Shown: positions 19,559-30,534 of the stretch, piece by piece
How positions within the stretch are numbered: the first letter of the stretch is position 1
Layout: each line of letters starts with the position of its first letter
Program-made: the position numbers and the translations under genes
Notes under the pieces: generated by a model
Seen by the model: the letters and a program-made list of their open reading frames with translations, nothing else
Told to the model about the DNA's origin: nothing
Databases searched by the model: none
From: Chara braunii
Lineage: Eukaryota > Streptophyta > Charophyceae > Charales > Characeae
DNA length: 64,000 nucleotides
Direction: 5' to 3'
Assembly: GCA_003427395.1 (NCBI GenBank)
Contig: BFEA01000194.1
Coordinates: 837,733-901,732 of the forward strand

Positions 19559-20460
19559 TGCAAGGAACCCGACTGTTCATCACTTGCTGGAGTGCATCAG
19601 ATCACATGCATTTATACAGATTTCACAGATTGTGATGTCTCACACAAAGGCCAATAGAAGATGAATGAGGACCAGGAAGCCCAACTCAATTATCAAACCC
19701 AGATTAAAGAGAGAACATCAATAGTCCAAAATGTACAGCGCCGAACAGAGTTACAAGTCTTCTTCAATAAACATGAGTTCCCTGGCCTGGCGCTCATCAG
19801 CACCAACTGGCAAACGTCAACAACAGCGCTCAACAGGTAGGTGTCACCATAGCTCACCCCTTCCCCCTTGATCTCTCTCTTCTCTCCTTCTGTCTATAGT
19901 CCTGATCTATTCTCACTCATCATGCATGCACACTCCCAATCACACGAGGATCTACTTTGAAGTTTGAATTCTACTCACTGAACTCTTCTACTAACTATCC
20001 CTACTAGTGTACTAACTGGCGCTGGCGCCGCTATGGCTGCCTTCTATCCAGCCAGCGCTCACTTCTTGTTTCACACATAGTGCTGCTCTTCAACCCAGCG
20101 CTGCTCTCACACAACTAGCGCACAAGTGCCACAGCACTTCCACACTTCATGCAAGATGAGCATCTGTCCAAATGGGAGGCTGGCCAGTCCTTTATAGTGC
20201 TGGACTGGCCTGGCGTGCCCTGCATTCAGCCTCAAGTGTCTGGGACTCCTGCCCAGTACCTGTTGTTGCAAAGTGTATGTCCCAGTATCTTTTCCCATGG
20301 TCTGCTGCTGCTTTGGGCCATCGGGCCTGTCTGTTGGAGTCCTGGTCTGAATCAGGGCTGACTCGTGGGATTATGACTGGACTGGGACTGTGGCCTTTGA
20401 CTCATTGCCGAACAGACATGACTTTCCATCGAGGAGACATGACCCTAACTCAGTCTTGAA
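19559..20460 (-). repeat. Putative 5' LTR of the gypsy fragment
   Basis: The left edge is fixed by the primer site. The right edge is a guess, because no second LTR is in the window. Short blocks such as GCTATGGCTGCC are shared with the LTR-like regions at 43.8-44.6 kb. No gene-like frame. Confidence 0.45.
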
Positions 20461-20774
20461 AACTGTGTCCAAGACCTGTTCGTTCAGGACCTGTTTGTGA
20501 CTGTTCAAAATGACTTTTCATTTCATTATGGATGCAACGTTTGCCTCAGGAACTTTGTCTTTTGGGTTCCTGCTCGTGAATTTAAGTTCTGGCCGACAGG
20601 GCCCCTCGCTGTTGGGGCATTCATCTGGGGTCTAATTCGTAAAGGCCCTTTTAAAAACTCAAAATTTCACAATAGGATGTATCGAAGGGAACATTCTTTT
20701 GAGAGTTGGAAATAGTCGTAGAAAATTTGAAAGCAAATTCTTTTGAGAATTGTCAAAACTCATAGACATACCAA

Positions 20775-20932
20775 TGGGCCTAGCTCAGTTGGTACACCCA
20801 GGAAACACATACCGAAGTTTGAATCCAGATACAATCAGATGATCAGAAGAAAATCATTCTGAATTACCTGGGGCCATCAGTTGAATGATGACATCTCAAG
20901 GCCATTGCCCTTTAAAAAAAAAAAAAAAAAAA
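20775..20932 (+). mobile_element. tRNA-derived SINE, copy 2
   Basis: A box TAGCTCAGTTGG (20781-20792), B box GTTTGAATCC (20817-20826), body CAGATGATCAGAAG ... TCATTCTGAATTACCTGGGG ... TGATGACATCTCAAGGCC, then an A18 tail. It is the most complete copy, ending in a clean poly(A). Confidence 0.85.
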
Positions 20933-21003
20933 CTCATAGAAGTCAAAAGAGCCAGAAAACATGCAAACCGTTGAAAATCAGTCCCTTGGGAAACCTCACG
21001 CAT

Positions 21004-21006
<3 letters not shown>

Positions 21007-21070
<64 letters not shown>

Positions 21071-21071
21071 N

Positions 21072-21144
<73 letters not shown>
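21007..21144. repeat. Compound microsatellite (TG)n-(GA)n
   Basis: About 32 TG units, one N at 21071, then about 36 GA units. The N marks an unresolved junction. Confidence 0.98.
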
Positions 21145-21145
<1 letters not shown>

Positions 21146-22461
21146 AGCTTCCAGAGCAGCATGGTAGGCTACAGAGCTGACAGAAAACAAGGCTTGAGTG
21201 TGCAGAATCCAAGTGATTGGCCGGAATGGTGGTTTTCTAACTTCGTACCAAGTTTGTGAGATGTACTCTGCGTGCACTTCTTTTAATGCCAAAATTTCGA
21301 GTCATGTAGTACTGGGTGCATCTGTTTGGGCAAAACTGATCTGTTTCTATTTCATGTCGTTCTGCCAGGTATTCAGGAAGCAAAGAAAGGAGCATCAAAG
21401 CCAAAGAACGCTCCTGGACGATATGCGAAGGTGAATTAGAAAGGGATAAATAACTCAATGGAAGACTCCATGAAGAAATGTTTGTTCTTATGGTGATATA
21501 AATGAACTTGCATCAGGCGATGGTTTTCTCAATACCAATTCCTAGTAGGTCTACTTCCGCCACACCTACCTTCCTCTCCCTTTCCTCGTCTCCTGTTTTG
21601 TCCTCGTTCTACGCCAACCTCCAACCACCTTCCCGTCATGGTGTTTCCTTTGTGATGCCCCCCCCATCATCACGACCTCCACCCCCCCAGGTCCAGTTTT
21701 GCCAGGATGACCTTCCTCTACCCTCTGCTCTATCCTCCCTTCCTCACCCTCAACTGTCCATGTGATGAATCGTGCTATGGCCTTCCTCCACTCCACGTGT
21801 TTTTCCCCTGTTATTAAACCCACCATCGTCACCACAATCATGATCTCCATATCTTTCTTTCTTTTCTGTTGTTTTTCTTTTTTCTTTTTTTTCCCCCTTT
21901 TATCTTCCTACTTCCTTGTCATCACTGCACGGCAAGATTTCATTAAGTTTTGAGTTATGTACCGTGCATCGAATTCACACATTGCAATCACCACCTTCTT
22001 GTCCTCCTTTCCAGCCATTATAACTGTCATTCTTCTGGACACCCCTCCTTTCCTCCCCTCCAGTCCCCCCCTCCGCTCTCCCCCCCTTCCCCAGCCCTCC
22101 CCCGGGGTGCCGCCCACTCCCCCCACCCATCCCTACCGCCTGGGCAAATGCAGTTGCAGAAATTCGCTGGGCTTACAGAGTTCATTAAATTATTTATACT
22201 TTTATGCCCAATCTGTTCTTAGCACCAATGCAGTCTTCAATGGCGGCAAGGTTCATACTCGGGACATAGGATGTCTGTCGACACGACTCGACAGGCCCAT
22301 GAAATATGAAATCCTGGGAGGTCCCATACTCTGCAGGTCAAACTGAACAGAAGAGCTGAACAAAACAACTTTTCGACAGCAAGCCTTCATGTAACAAAGG
22401 AAAAAGTTATCGTCAATCTCAACAATTATCAAGTCAGAATAATCATTAATGGTTAATGTTA
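21145..22461. other. Non-coding stretch, pyrimidine-rich
   Basis: No supportable gene. 21550-22140 is strongly C/T-rich on the + strand and gives proline/serine-rich chance frames. Confidence 0.4.
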
Positions 22462-22585
22462 TTCCAGCCTTGTGGTTGAATGGCACAAAGTACTACAAAG
22501 TTACAAACATGTAACCGTCGATAAACAGGTCATGAGCTCAAATCCTGACGGATAGAACCAAGTTAGGGGCCAACCTTCTGTTAAG
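22462..22585 (+). mobile_element. SINE-like fragment, diverged
   Basis: A box-like TGGTTGAATGG near 22476 and B box-like GCTCAAATCC near 22534, in the same order as in the SINE at 22605. Its body is mostly lost. Confidence 0.4.
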
Positions 22586-22604
22586 AAAGGGGTCACAGTA
22601 ATGT

Positions 22605-22790
22605 CAGCCATGGGAGTGCTGTGACTGAATGGTGGTGCAGTGGTGCACCCATGAACTGCTGATAAACAGACATAAGCTCAAATCCTGAGGGGCTCAGATG
22701 AATGAAATGATCTCTGAATTACCTGGGACCTATGGGAAACTTGCTTAGGATGGCCAGAGCTTCTGAGGAGAGATTCCCTGGCCCTCTCCC
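22605..22790 (+). mobile_element. Diverged relative of the tRNA-derived SINE
   Basis: Head: TGACTGAATGGTGG and GCTCAAATCC. Body: CAGATGAATGAAATGATCTC then TGAATTACCTGGGACC, which matches the body of the SINEs at 20775 and 50171 (TTCTGAATTACCTGGGGCC). The tRNA part differs more, as in a subfamily with another head. Confidence 0.6.
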
Positions 22791-23292
22791 TGACGTCTCC
22801 CCTGGGAATGAACCTTTCTTTCTTTTTTTAACCCTACAGTAATGTTGCATAACACTTTATCTTCATGGACATACTCTGCTGTGTGTGGTTCAGAACGTGT
22901 TTGCTGCCGGTGGCTTTCTGGGCCCTTGCTCTACGCTGTCTGTCGCCGCACTTCGAGTGTCCACTGATCCCTTGCCTTTGTGGCTTGCATACTCCTTTCC
23001 ATTCTCCATGCTATTTGGTGGTTGCATCTCCCTTATCCCTAGCTGTGTGCCCTTTGCTGGTCTCCCTGCTACGCCTCCTGAGCCATGTTTCCGTCCCTGG
23101 TCCTCTTGCCTTGAGGTGTGTGAAGGAGTGGAATGGAGTGAGCGGGGGGGGGATCGGTTGGGGGGAGGGATGGTTGTGGGTCCTGGGTGTGGGGGTGGAG
23201 TATGGGGAGGAACAAAGGATAGAGAGGGGGTTATGGGTTGCTGACTGTGTTTGTTCCGGGGGTACTGGTCTGTGTGTCTGAGCTCCCTGCTC
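22791..23292. other. Non-coding stretch
   Basis: An open frame of 138 codons (22865-23281) is Cys/Leu/Pro-rich and overlaps a G-rich run. It has no family signature and I do not call it a gene. Confidence 0.4.
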
Positions 23293-23475
23293 CCTTCCTC
23301 TTTTTTTTTTTTGTTTCAAGAAATTTCATGTTCGTGGGGTTCTGCTTAATGGGTGATAAGATCATCCCCCTTAAGCAGATCCCTGTGTTGAAGGCTCCAT
23401 TTATTGGTGGGGAGCAGCACCTGCTGGAAATCAGGTCCAGCGTCCCTATGCAATACAATAATTTTATAACCAGAT
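23293..23475 (-). mobile_element. Poly(A) retroposon with 3' hairpin, copy
   Basis: Poly(T) at 23301 on the + strand marks the 3' end of a - strand copy. The diagnostic block TTGGTGGGGAGCAGCACCTG is followed by the hairpin GCTGGA-AATCAGG-TCCAGC. The same block with poly(A) or poly(T) recurs at 46.2, 54.4, 56.5, 58.9 and 60.5 kb. Confidence 0.7.
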
Positions 23476-23617
23476 CCGTACTGTGTTCATGCTGCTTGTG
23501 CATTCTGTATAGCAGTTCTGCCCACCACTTCAAGTGCTATAAAGTAGTATAAACTGTTTCCAAGCACTGCTCTCTGTTCGCAGGTACTGGGACTGCTGTG
23601 TTACAACTTACAACTAA

Positions 23618-23729
23618 CTACTGCCTTCACCCGAATAGAACGCCGGGTCATTATAGTTGTATTTGGCACAACTTTCAGCCCAGATACGGCGATAATTACC
23701 GGGCGTTCTATTCGGGTGAAGACGGTAGC
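23618..23729. mobile_element. Palindromic MITE
   Basis: CTTCACCCGAATAGAACGCC (23625-23644) faces its exact reverse complement at 23702-23721. Pairing extends both ways with few mismatches, to about 35 bp per arm. The element is about 110 bp and codes for nothing. Superfamily cannot be told; no certain target duplication. Confidence 0.85.
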
Positions 23730-24800
23730 ACTACTTTCTGTCTCATCTATTTCTGACTACCCTGTGCACTGTGTCTATGTCCTCGTGCGTAACAAGGGTA
23801 AGTGTATCATATGCAGACAATTAGGCCACTGCCCCCTTGTGATGTTCAACCGAGTGTCCCCTTATGCAGAAGGAGGCATTGATTGCCTCCCTAAGGCAGG
23901 GAGGGATTGACCGCCTGTCGTCCCAATAGCCAGACAAAGAGTGTTTCCAGTGCAGCCTTCAAGACCCAAAGAGCAAACCACAATTGTCCCCAAGAAACCC
24001 TAATCAGCGAACATCGTGCCAGGAGAGCAATCAACAGCTCACCTCTCAATTGCCATTCCCCCAAATAACACATGCCAAAATTCCCCCTACCCCCCCGGCG
24101 GCTAAGGAATGGACCCCCCCCTACCCTGGAACCTCCGGAGCCAGTCAACCCTAAACAGTCAAAGACCCATCATCGCTTTAACCCACCCCCACCGGAGAGA
24201 AAGAGGAGAGAGGGAAACTCACAATCAATCTCAAACCCAAAATTCTCTTCCACTGAAAACCCACCATTACCACAGAGAGAGCGAGCCGACGTGTAATACA
24301 CAGACCTCGTGTTATCATGGCTGTTGGTGCTGTTGCTGTAGGGGATGTTGTCAGTGTAGTCATAGCTGTTGTTGGTGTTGTCGTTGTTGGCGATGTTATT
24401 GTTGTAGTTGTTGTGAAGTATCATTGCCGCTATTGCACTTGTTATCATTGCTGTTGTCGTCATTGTTGTTGATGTTGTTGCTTCAATCTTATTAACGCCG
24501 TTGTCGTTGTTACAATCGGCCCCTGCCTGCTGTTCGTCTTCGTTCTCGCCTTTCATGCAGGAGCACCTGACGGTTTGCCCTGACTGCATCATCCAATCAG
24601 TGTTCTTCTTTTCCATCATCTGCAGGTCCACCATCTGCGAACGAACCTCCAACTCATAACACGGGTTACCACCCTCAGCGAAGAGGGCTTTGCAGGCACA
24701 CACCAAATCATCCGCCCACCTTCAATCGATGAAGGCATCAAACTGTGATGTGACCCCTCCTCCAGCCCCCAGATGATATCCAGCATGCACTGGGTTATGT
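23730..24800. other. Unassigned region with long - strand open frame
   Basis: A 178-codon - strand frame (24170-24706) starts VCACKALFAEGGNPCYELEV and ends in an Asn/Thr-rich stretch made by an imperfect (TTG)n repeat (24310-24500 on +). A second frame overlaps at 24616-25077. I recognise no family. It could be host exon sequence beside the gypsy copy, but splice sites were not established. Confidence 0.3.
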
Positions 24801-24811
24801 CCTCCAGCCAA

Positions 24812-25414
24812 TCAGCCAATGAAGTCGCCCCCCCTCCGACCTCCGGCCATTTTTGCCACTGTGAGGACAAAAACCCCACGTGCACCTGCAGCCGCCCATG
24901 GTCCTCCTCCAAGGTGGACAAGGAGCAGTTTTGAGGCATGGAAGACAGGATAGGTCCTGATATGTGGGGGTACAACAAGCACATAGGAAGGCCCAAATGG
25001 GTCTGCTCCCGCAGTATCAAGTACCTTCCATAGGCCATAGTAGACAGGCAACAACTTTCGTGATATATCTTGTTCATTAGTTAACTCTGATCTTTTCACC
25101 CAGACCCAGTGACCAGGCCGAATAGGAGAGGGAGGACGATGCTTATTAGCCTGCTCTATCATCCTTTTTTGAGCCTTGAACATGCTAGTTTTGGCTTTCT
25201 CTCGATCTTTCTCATAACTCTTAGTAAATTCTGCAGTCCCAGGAGTTAGTTTAGGCTTAGCCTTGTCAATGAGATCGTCAAGAGGTTGTCTTGGGTCTCT
25301 GGCAAAGTGCAGCCTATTGGGTGTAAAGCCTGTAGTGCTATGAGCAAAAGTATTATACATGAGTTGGGCCCTTGACAAATGTTTGTCCCAGTCCTGTTGA
25401 TCAGGTGTGATCAC
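24812..25414 (-). pseudogene. Gypsy integrase C-terminal part
   Basis: YNTFAHSTTGFTPNRLHF (end of the core), KAQKRMIEQANKHRPPS and the GPY-like block YYGLWKVLDTAGADPFGPSY, then RTYPVFHASKLL. After HASKLL (near 24930) the sequence departs from the other gypsy copies: no chromodomain follows. The frame runs on to a stop at 24812, in sequence of unknown origin. Confidence 0.75.
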
Positions 25415-25429
25415 AGGACACAGCAGCTA

Positions 25430-26010
25430 AAACAAGACTTGGTTCATCACTTCAGCCTGTCCATCGGCTTCAGAATCGGGAAGTCATGTCTAACCTGGAA
25501 TGGAGGTAGTCTTTACAGAAAGACTGCCATTCATCGATGAAAAAAATGGGGTCTCTGCCACTGACAATAGAGGTTGGACACGCATGGATATTAACCCACC
25601 TCTCAGCAAACAACTATTTGATAAGAGGAACTCTAGCCTCAACAATAAGGGAATAAACTTGACAAACTTAGAAAAACGATCAACATATACCATGATCTGT
25701 CTCATGCCACAACGGGTGGTTTTGCCCAATCAGTAAAGTCAATGGACACAGACTCACGTGGACCATCAGAAATAGGCAATGGTTCGAGTAGCCCCATAGG
25801 AGGTCGTTTGTGGACCTTGTTCCTTTGGCACAACTTGCAAGTCTCTAAGTACTTGAGAATATCCTCCCTCACTCTTAACCAATAGAAGCGCTGGGTCAGG
25901 GCAGCATAAGTTTTTAGAAACCCAAAGTGACCACGAGCATCACGACTCTCTAAAATCAGATGAGTTATGATCTTGCTCATTAGGAAGGCGCATGCGTTTT
26001 TCCCCTTCAC
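25430..26010 (-). pseudogene. Gypsy integrase zinc-binding domain and core
   Basis: HHCC domain (SRDARGHFGF ... CKLCQRNK) then ESVSIDFTDW (first catalytic D), near 25740. A frame change near 25728 moves to MRQIMVYVDRFSKFVKFIPL. The second D and the E region is badly worn: the PEANGQAE motif survives only as a shifted reading near 25465. Inactive. Confidence 0.75.
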
Positions 26011-26182
26011 TGATGGTCTATAGGGGAAGTCAAGGTATAGCCTGACTCAGAATTGGGATCAACCTGCAAATTCCTAATAATAAGGCCAAAGACAGGGTCC
26101 TAAGGCAATGCGTCAACAATAGCTTGGAGTGTGGAGTCTCCAAATGAGTAAGTATGAGCAATGACAACAAATCAAGCTTGCG

Positions 26183-26948
26183 AGAAAGAGCATTAACTTT
26201 TTTTTTTTTTTCGACAATTTTTGGAAAATGTTTGGCAAACTAACGTGTTGGGAATCGGGCCTAGTGTCCCATGTAGAATATACAAAAGATTTGAAATACC
26301 AGGGCCATTACCTGGCTTTGACTAAAAACAATTTGAAAACTATGAAAAAAGTTCAGGAAGATTTAGGAAAAACATGGATAACTGTTGACCTATTCCCAGG
26401 CTACTCAAGCAGCAATTACCACAAAAGTCCTTCGAATGCTCAGAACCCCTGGACTCCCCGACAAAACACTCTAAAATTCTCTAACACTGTCTAATTCCCT
26501 GTCGAGCTCTCCCAGGCCTCATGGCCCCACCCTGCTAGGTTGCAGGGCAACATGACTCACCCCAGCTCCGGCCAGCGTCGTCCTGACAGCAACCCTTGGT
26601 TTTCCCTTGGAATGCCCGGCCCAAGGCATCCCCAGATCTCTCTACTAGGCCTCACGCTCCTGCTATCACCAGGTTACAGGGCAACCCCCCAGCACCGACA
26701 GCGTCATTCTGGCATCGAAAAACCACAGGTTCATGAATATAACAGCATCAAAGATGCCTAAAATGAATTGCAAGGAATACCCAGAACCCTAAGGCATTCT
26801 CAAGGGTCTTTTTTTGAGAAAATTTGAGAAACAAAATTTAGAAGACCTCGCCCTGCTAGCATTGATTGCCCCGGAACTAGAGGATTAAGCGAGCAGGGAT
26901 GCCCGTTGATGATAATAGGTCTGTTCTTTTTTAGAAAGAGCATCAACT
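26183..26948 (-). mobile_element. Poly(A) retroposon (26199-26932) with 16-bp target site duplication
   Basis: AGAAAGAGCATTAACT at 26183-26198 and AGAAAGAGCATCAACT at 26933-26948 flank 734 bp that starts with a T run, i.e. a - strand copy with poly(A) tail. The 3' part (GCCAGGTAATGGCCCTGGTA on the - strand) matches 46.1 and 54.3 kb; the middle (CAGATCTCTCTACTAGGCCT) matches 45.8 and 55.2-55.9 kb. The 5' end contains the CATTGATTGCC word also at 56.66 kb. No coding capacity. A long duplication plus poly(A) indicates LINE-type target-primed insertion. Confidence 0.85.
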
Positions 26949-27257
26949 ACTCTGTTATAACATCCCTTTTTGTGTTTCAGTTCTAAGTCGTAGGAATCAA
27001 TGAACTGAATATACCTCGCCAGCTTATTATTCAACTCCCCCTGGGTCTTCATCTACTACAAGGTCGAATGGTGAGTAGATCTTGAAGTGTCTTTCCAGTA
27101 ATAAGTGTTTCCATTGTTTGAGGGCACACACAATGGCAAACAATTCTTTCTCATTAAGTAGATACCTGAACTTTTTGTCCCTTGATTTTCTTGCTCATGA
27201 ACTCCACAGGCTTGAGGCCAGACCCATGATCTTGCGGAAGGTCAACCCTACACCATA
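26949..27257 (-). pseudogene. Gypsy RNase H, split by the retroposon
   Basis: - strand traces of the RNase H domain: LLNEKELFAIVCALKQWKHL near 27130 and the end of the domain, continuing beyond the insertion to the left (about 26100-26182). Several stops. Compare the intact reading at 939-1190. Confidence 0.6.
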
Positions 27258-27612
27258 CTAACTTGCATATGCGGTCAACACAAATGGCAAGGTAGGGTCA
27301 GGGAGCTTCAACACAGGTGCTTGGGTCAAGGCTTTCTTCAATCTGGAGAAGGTCAATTGGTATGTGGGTGTCCATCTGGAAAGGACATCCTTGACCAATA
27401 GGTTAGTAAGGGGAGTGGCCAATGTAGAGAAGTTCCTGATGAACTTCCTATAGTAAGAGGCCAGACCCATGAAAGACCTAAGGTCCCTAATGATCTGTGG
27501 TTGCGGCCAATCCGTAACAACAACCACTTTGGAGGCTTATGGGGAAAGACCATCTGCAAAAATCACGTCCCAAATACAAAACAGAAGAAGCACCAAAAGA
27601 TGATTTATCTGC
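27258..27612 (-). pseudogene. Gypsy RT C-terminal part
   Basis: INADKSSFGASSVLYLGRDF near 27600, then after a frame change DLRSFMGLASYYRKFIRNFS and APVLKLPDPTLPFVLT, the connection between RT and RNase H. The 5' part of RT lies on the other side of the hAT-like element, at 28876. Confidence 0.75.
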
Positions 27613-28130
27613 ATTTATTTCATGGCAACCGCGGACCCAGACCCGAACATGTCTGGACCGAGGCTTAGACATTTGTTTGGACTGGTCCAGACGTCCGGTA
27701 ATCCAGACTGGCACCGTACAACCGGACAGGACTGGACCCAGACCGTCCGGACCGGTACACCAAACACAAAAATGTTTGGACCGAAAAAAAAAAAAAAAAA
27801 AAAAAAAGTAATAAGCACTACTAACCACAACTTACTGTCTCTCACTATTCATTACTTGGTAGCTCAATAGTGTCAATACTGTCACAGACGTTCACAAACG
27901 CTCACACAACATTAGAAACCAGTTCTCAACAGACCAATCCCAAGTCACTTCAGGAAAGAGTACGAAAATAAAAAAGAAACAGAACTTTGAAGTTAGGCTT
28001 TCTAATTCATATTCACATGAAATTTAAAAATTTAAACTGTTAAGTTATTCAGATCTGCATAAGAAGTACTAAGAATGGATCTGAGATTTGGTCAGGACCA
28101 GATCTAAGACGGGATCTCATATCTGACCAA

Positions 28131-28133
<3 letters not shown>

Positions 28134-28224
<91 letters not shown>
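28134..28224. repeat. (CT)n microsatellite
   Basis: About 45 uninterrupted CT units inside the hAT-like element. Confidence 0.98.
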
Positions 28225-28225
<1 letters not shown>

Positions 28226-28237
28226 GCTTGATGTTTT

Positions 28238-28561
28238 GTGGCACCTGCGTAACACAGCGAATGTGTTCGTGCGTTCGCGCGAACAGCTCGCGAACATGTT
28301 CGGACAAATATAATTTTTTTTCGTAAAAAAAAATAAATTATTTTCGGTTTTTGATTTTTAACTCATGATTGGCTACGAATTTAAACATGACTGCAAGGCA
28401 AAAGTTTCTTGTATTGTTATTTTACATAACATATATATTTTTCAGATTTTTTCGAGATTTTTTTTTTTTTTTTTTTTTAACGCTTGTTCGCGTTCGGAGG
28501 GTTTTGGGCGCTTGTTTGCGTTCAGGCGAACATCGAACATGGTGCTACGTAGTGTGGCACT
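28238..28561. mobile_element. MITE (28246-28553) nested in the hAT-like element
   Basis: GTGGCACC (28238-28245) and GTGGCACT (28554-28561) look like an 8-bp target duplication. The inner ends TGCGTAACAC and GTGCTACGTAGT are roughly inverted, with GCGAAC/GTTCGC subterminal repeats on both sides. AT-rich centre with a T20 run. Confidence 0.5.
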
Positions 28562-28875
28562 TTGCAGCCAACGCTTCATTTTTGGAATCATCCTCATCCT
28601 CATCCGATGAACGACCAGCGTAGTACAACAACAGAGGGAGCTGTTGGAAGCGTCTAGCGGCGTCCGGTAGGCCCTGAAACGACAAAAATTATTGGGGGGA
28701 TCTTTTGGGGCGACCTAGGACCTGAAAAACGTCCTAGGCCCCCCCAATTTGTTTTTCGATTTTTTTAAAATTGGGCCCAATCCAGACCTATCGGACCAGA
28801 CACCGGACCCATACCCTGACAACTGGACCATCTGGATTCCGATCCAGCCGTCTATTCGGTTGCCATGATTTATTG

Positions 28876-29523
28876 TATTTGTTTTCCCGCAGATCTATAA
28901 AACTTTTCTGAGATGATCAACGTGGTCAACAACATTTTTGTTGAACACCAAAATATCATCCAGATAGGCCATCACAAAAGGATAAAGAAATGGTATGAAA
29001 ATTTTGTTAATTTCTATTTGGAAGGTTTTTGGTGCATTGCATAACCCAAAGGGCTTGACCAGGAACTCATAGCCTCATAGGTGCTATACCGGGTTTTGAA
29101 GGTTGTCTTACAAATATCCTCCTCAACCATTTCGATCAGATGATACCCGGATTTCAGATCGATTTTGCTGAACACTTCGCAACCCTGCACTATATCCAAT
29201 AGGTCATCGATCCTAGGCAAGGGCTTTGAGCTCTTCCTAGTGATCTTGTTTAGGCCCCTATAGTTAATACACATCCGGAGTTCACCATTTCCCTTTGGAA
29301 CAAAGAGAACTGGTGCCCCATACTTAGATGAGCTGAGCCTGATCCAACCCTTCTTAATTAGTGACTGTAATTGCCTCCTTAGCTCATCCCACTCAACATG
29401 AGACATCCTATAGACTCTGTCCTTGGGAGGTGTTGAGTCAGTCAGGATCTCTATGCAATGTTTGGTCTGCCTATGGACAAATCCAATAGGCTTATGAGCT
29501 AAGTCTGCATAATCATCAACCAC
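28876..29523 (-). pseudogene. Gypsy reverse transcriptase, main part
   Basis: IGFVHRQTKHCIEIL, VLFVPKGNGELRMCINYRGL, LPRIDDLLDIVQGCEVFSKI (motif A aspartate in FSKIDLKSGYH), [10 protein letters not shown], and the catalytic box AYLDDILVF near 28950. A frame change near 29060 breaks the region between them. Best matched in this window by 36098-37009. Confidence 0.85.
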
Positions 29524-29906
29524 TCTCTTGATGATCGATCACACTGAGGGGTGGATGAATCAGTTTGTGCCACATAGGCAACAAAGAGATTCTAATCGTC
29601 AGTCTAATTAGACAAGTTGTAAAATTATTTTGCCTTCAGGCAATATCAACTTGTCTTAGGGTGATAATTTGTAGCTAGGACACAAGGTCTAAGCTCACCC
29701 TATTCACTTTTCAACTGGATACTGGGCACAACTCAATGAATACATGGATTAGTAGCCCTCGACCACTTGAGGCTCAAAACCAGATCAAAGGGCAGCTGTG
29801 GAAACACATAGAAGTTCAAACTGTGTTTGACTTCTCCCTTTGCATCAAAGGTGATTGACGCACCCTTGAGGACCTGCTTGACTGTGACAGGTTGAGAATT
29901 CCCAAC
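29524..29906 (-). pseudogene. Gypsy protease-RT connecting region
   Basis: Located between the protease and RT pieces. On the - strand short traces fit the second half of the protease, but stops make the reading uncertain. Confidence 0.4.
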
Positions 29907-30176
29907 CTATATGCTCAAAGGATGCGCAAGGTTTATGACCTTGAGTCCCAAATGAAGTTTCTCAACTCCATTTGGGGAAATAAAATTCCTTGTAGCATCA
30001 CAGTCTAGCAGTGCTTTTATTTTGGTTTTGTTAATCAAAGGCTTGAGTAAGATCAAATCTGATTTTACTTTCCTCTTCTCCTTTAATTGAAGATGGAAAG
30101 TGCAGAGTTGATCAGACTCCTCCTTAGACAAAGGCTGATGTGTACACATACAAAGACTCAGTTGCAACCTCACCAC
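29907..30176 (-). pseudogene. Gypsy protease, mutated active site
   Basis: KIKALLDCDATRNFIS followed by VEKLHLGLKV. The family has D-S/T-G-A; here the glycine of the triad is Asp and the second residue Cys. The neighbour at 37129 has D-C-G-A, so Cys may be ancestral in this lineage and Asp a later mutation. Confidence 0.7.
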
Positions 30177-30184
30177 AATCAGGC

Positions 30185-30534
30185 TCAGGGGTGACTGCTA
30201 CTTCTGCTGGCCTGTTCAGTTTTTTGAACTGCTGGTGTCCCAAGTGGGGCAGTCCTTGACAAAGTGCTTCTTAGCACATTTGAGGCAAACGCCCTTATCC
30301 TTTCTCTTTTGCCATATGCCCTCTGCAATCTTGGGATCTCTCCAGGGGAAAGTGGCCGGATCCATGATATTGGACAGGTGGCACCCTTTGGGAGATTGGG
30401 TACCTGCGGGCCACCTGAGTGTTTGCCTGAACCCTTAGGATTGAAGGGCCTTTGGGGCTGACTTTTGCCTTTCATCAGATTCATTAGAGTCTGATCCAAA
30501 AACAGGGCAGCCTGATCTAGTGTAGCTCCTGCAT
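30185..30534 (-). pseudogene. Gag C terminus with CX2CX3HX4C knuckle
   Basis: KPLRPFNPKG-like basic Pro/Gly-rich linker, then in the next frame GVCLKCAKKHFVKDC near 30250, a zinc knuckle with three residues between the second Cys and His. The same spacing is found at 37560. A one-base shift near 30300 splits linker and knuckle. Confidence 0.7.

Larger units (their letters stand above)
27613..28875. mobile_element. hAT-like non-autonomous transposon (27621-28867) with 8-bp target duplication
   Basis: Terminal inverted repeats CATGGCAACCG (27621) and CGGTTGCCATG (ending 28867). Flanking 8-mers ATTTATTT (27613-27620) and ATTTATTG (28868-28875) match at 7 of 8, and an 8-bp duplication is the hAT mark. 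Subterminal GGACC/CCAGACC repeats occur at both ends. The inside holds an A24 run, a (CT)n tract and a further MITE. No transposase. Confidence 0.75.

Noticed and set aside
22865-23281. 138-codon open frame as a gene
   Set aside because: Composition driven by C/T- and G-rich sequence; no domain.
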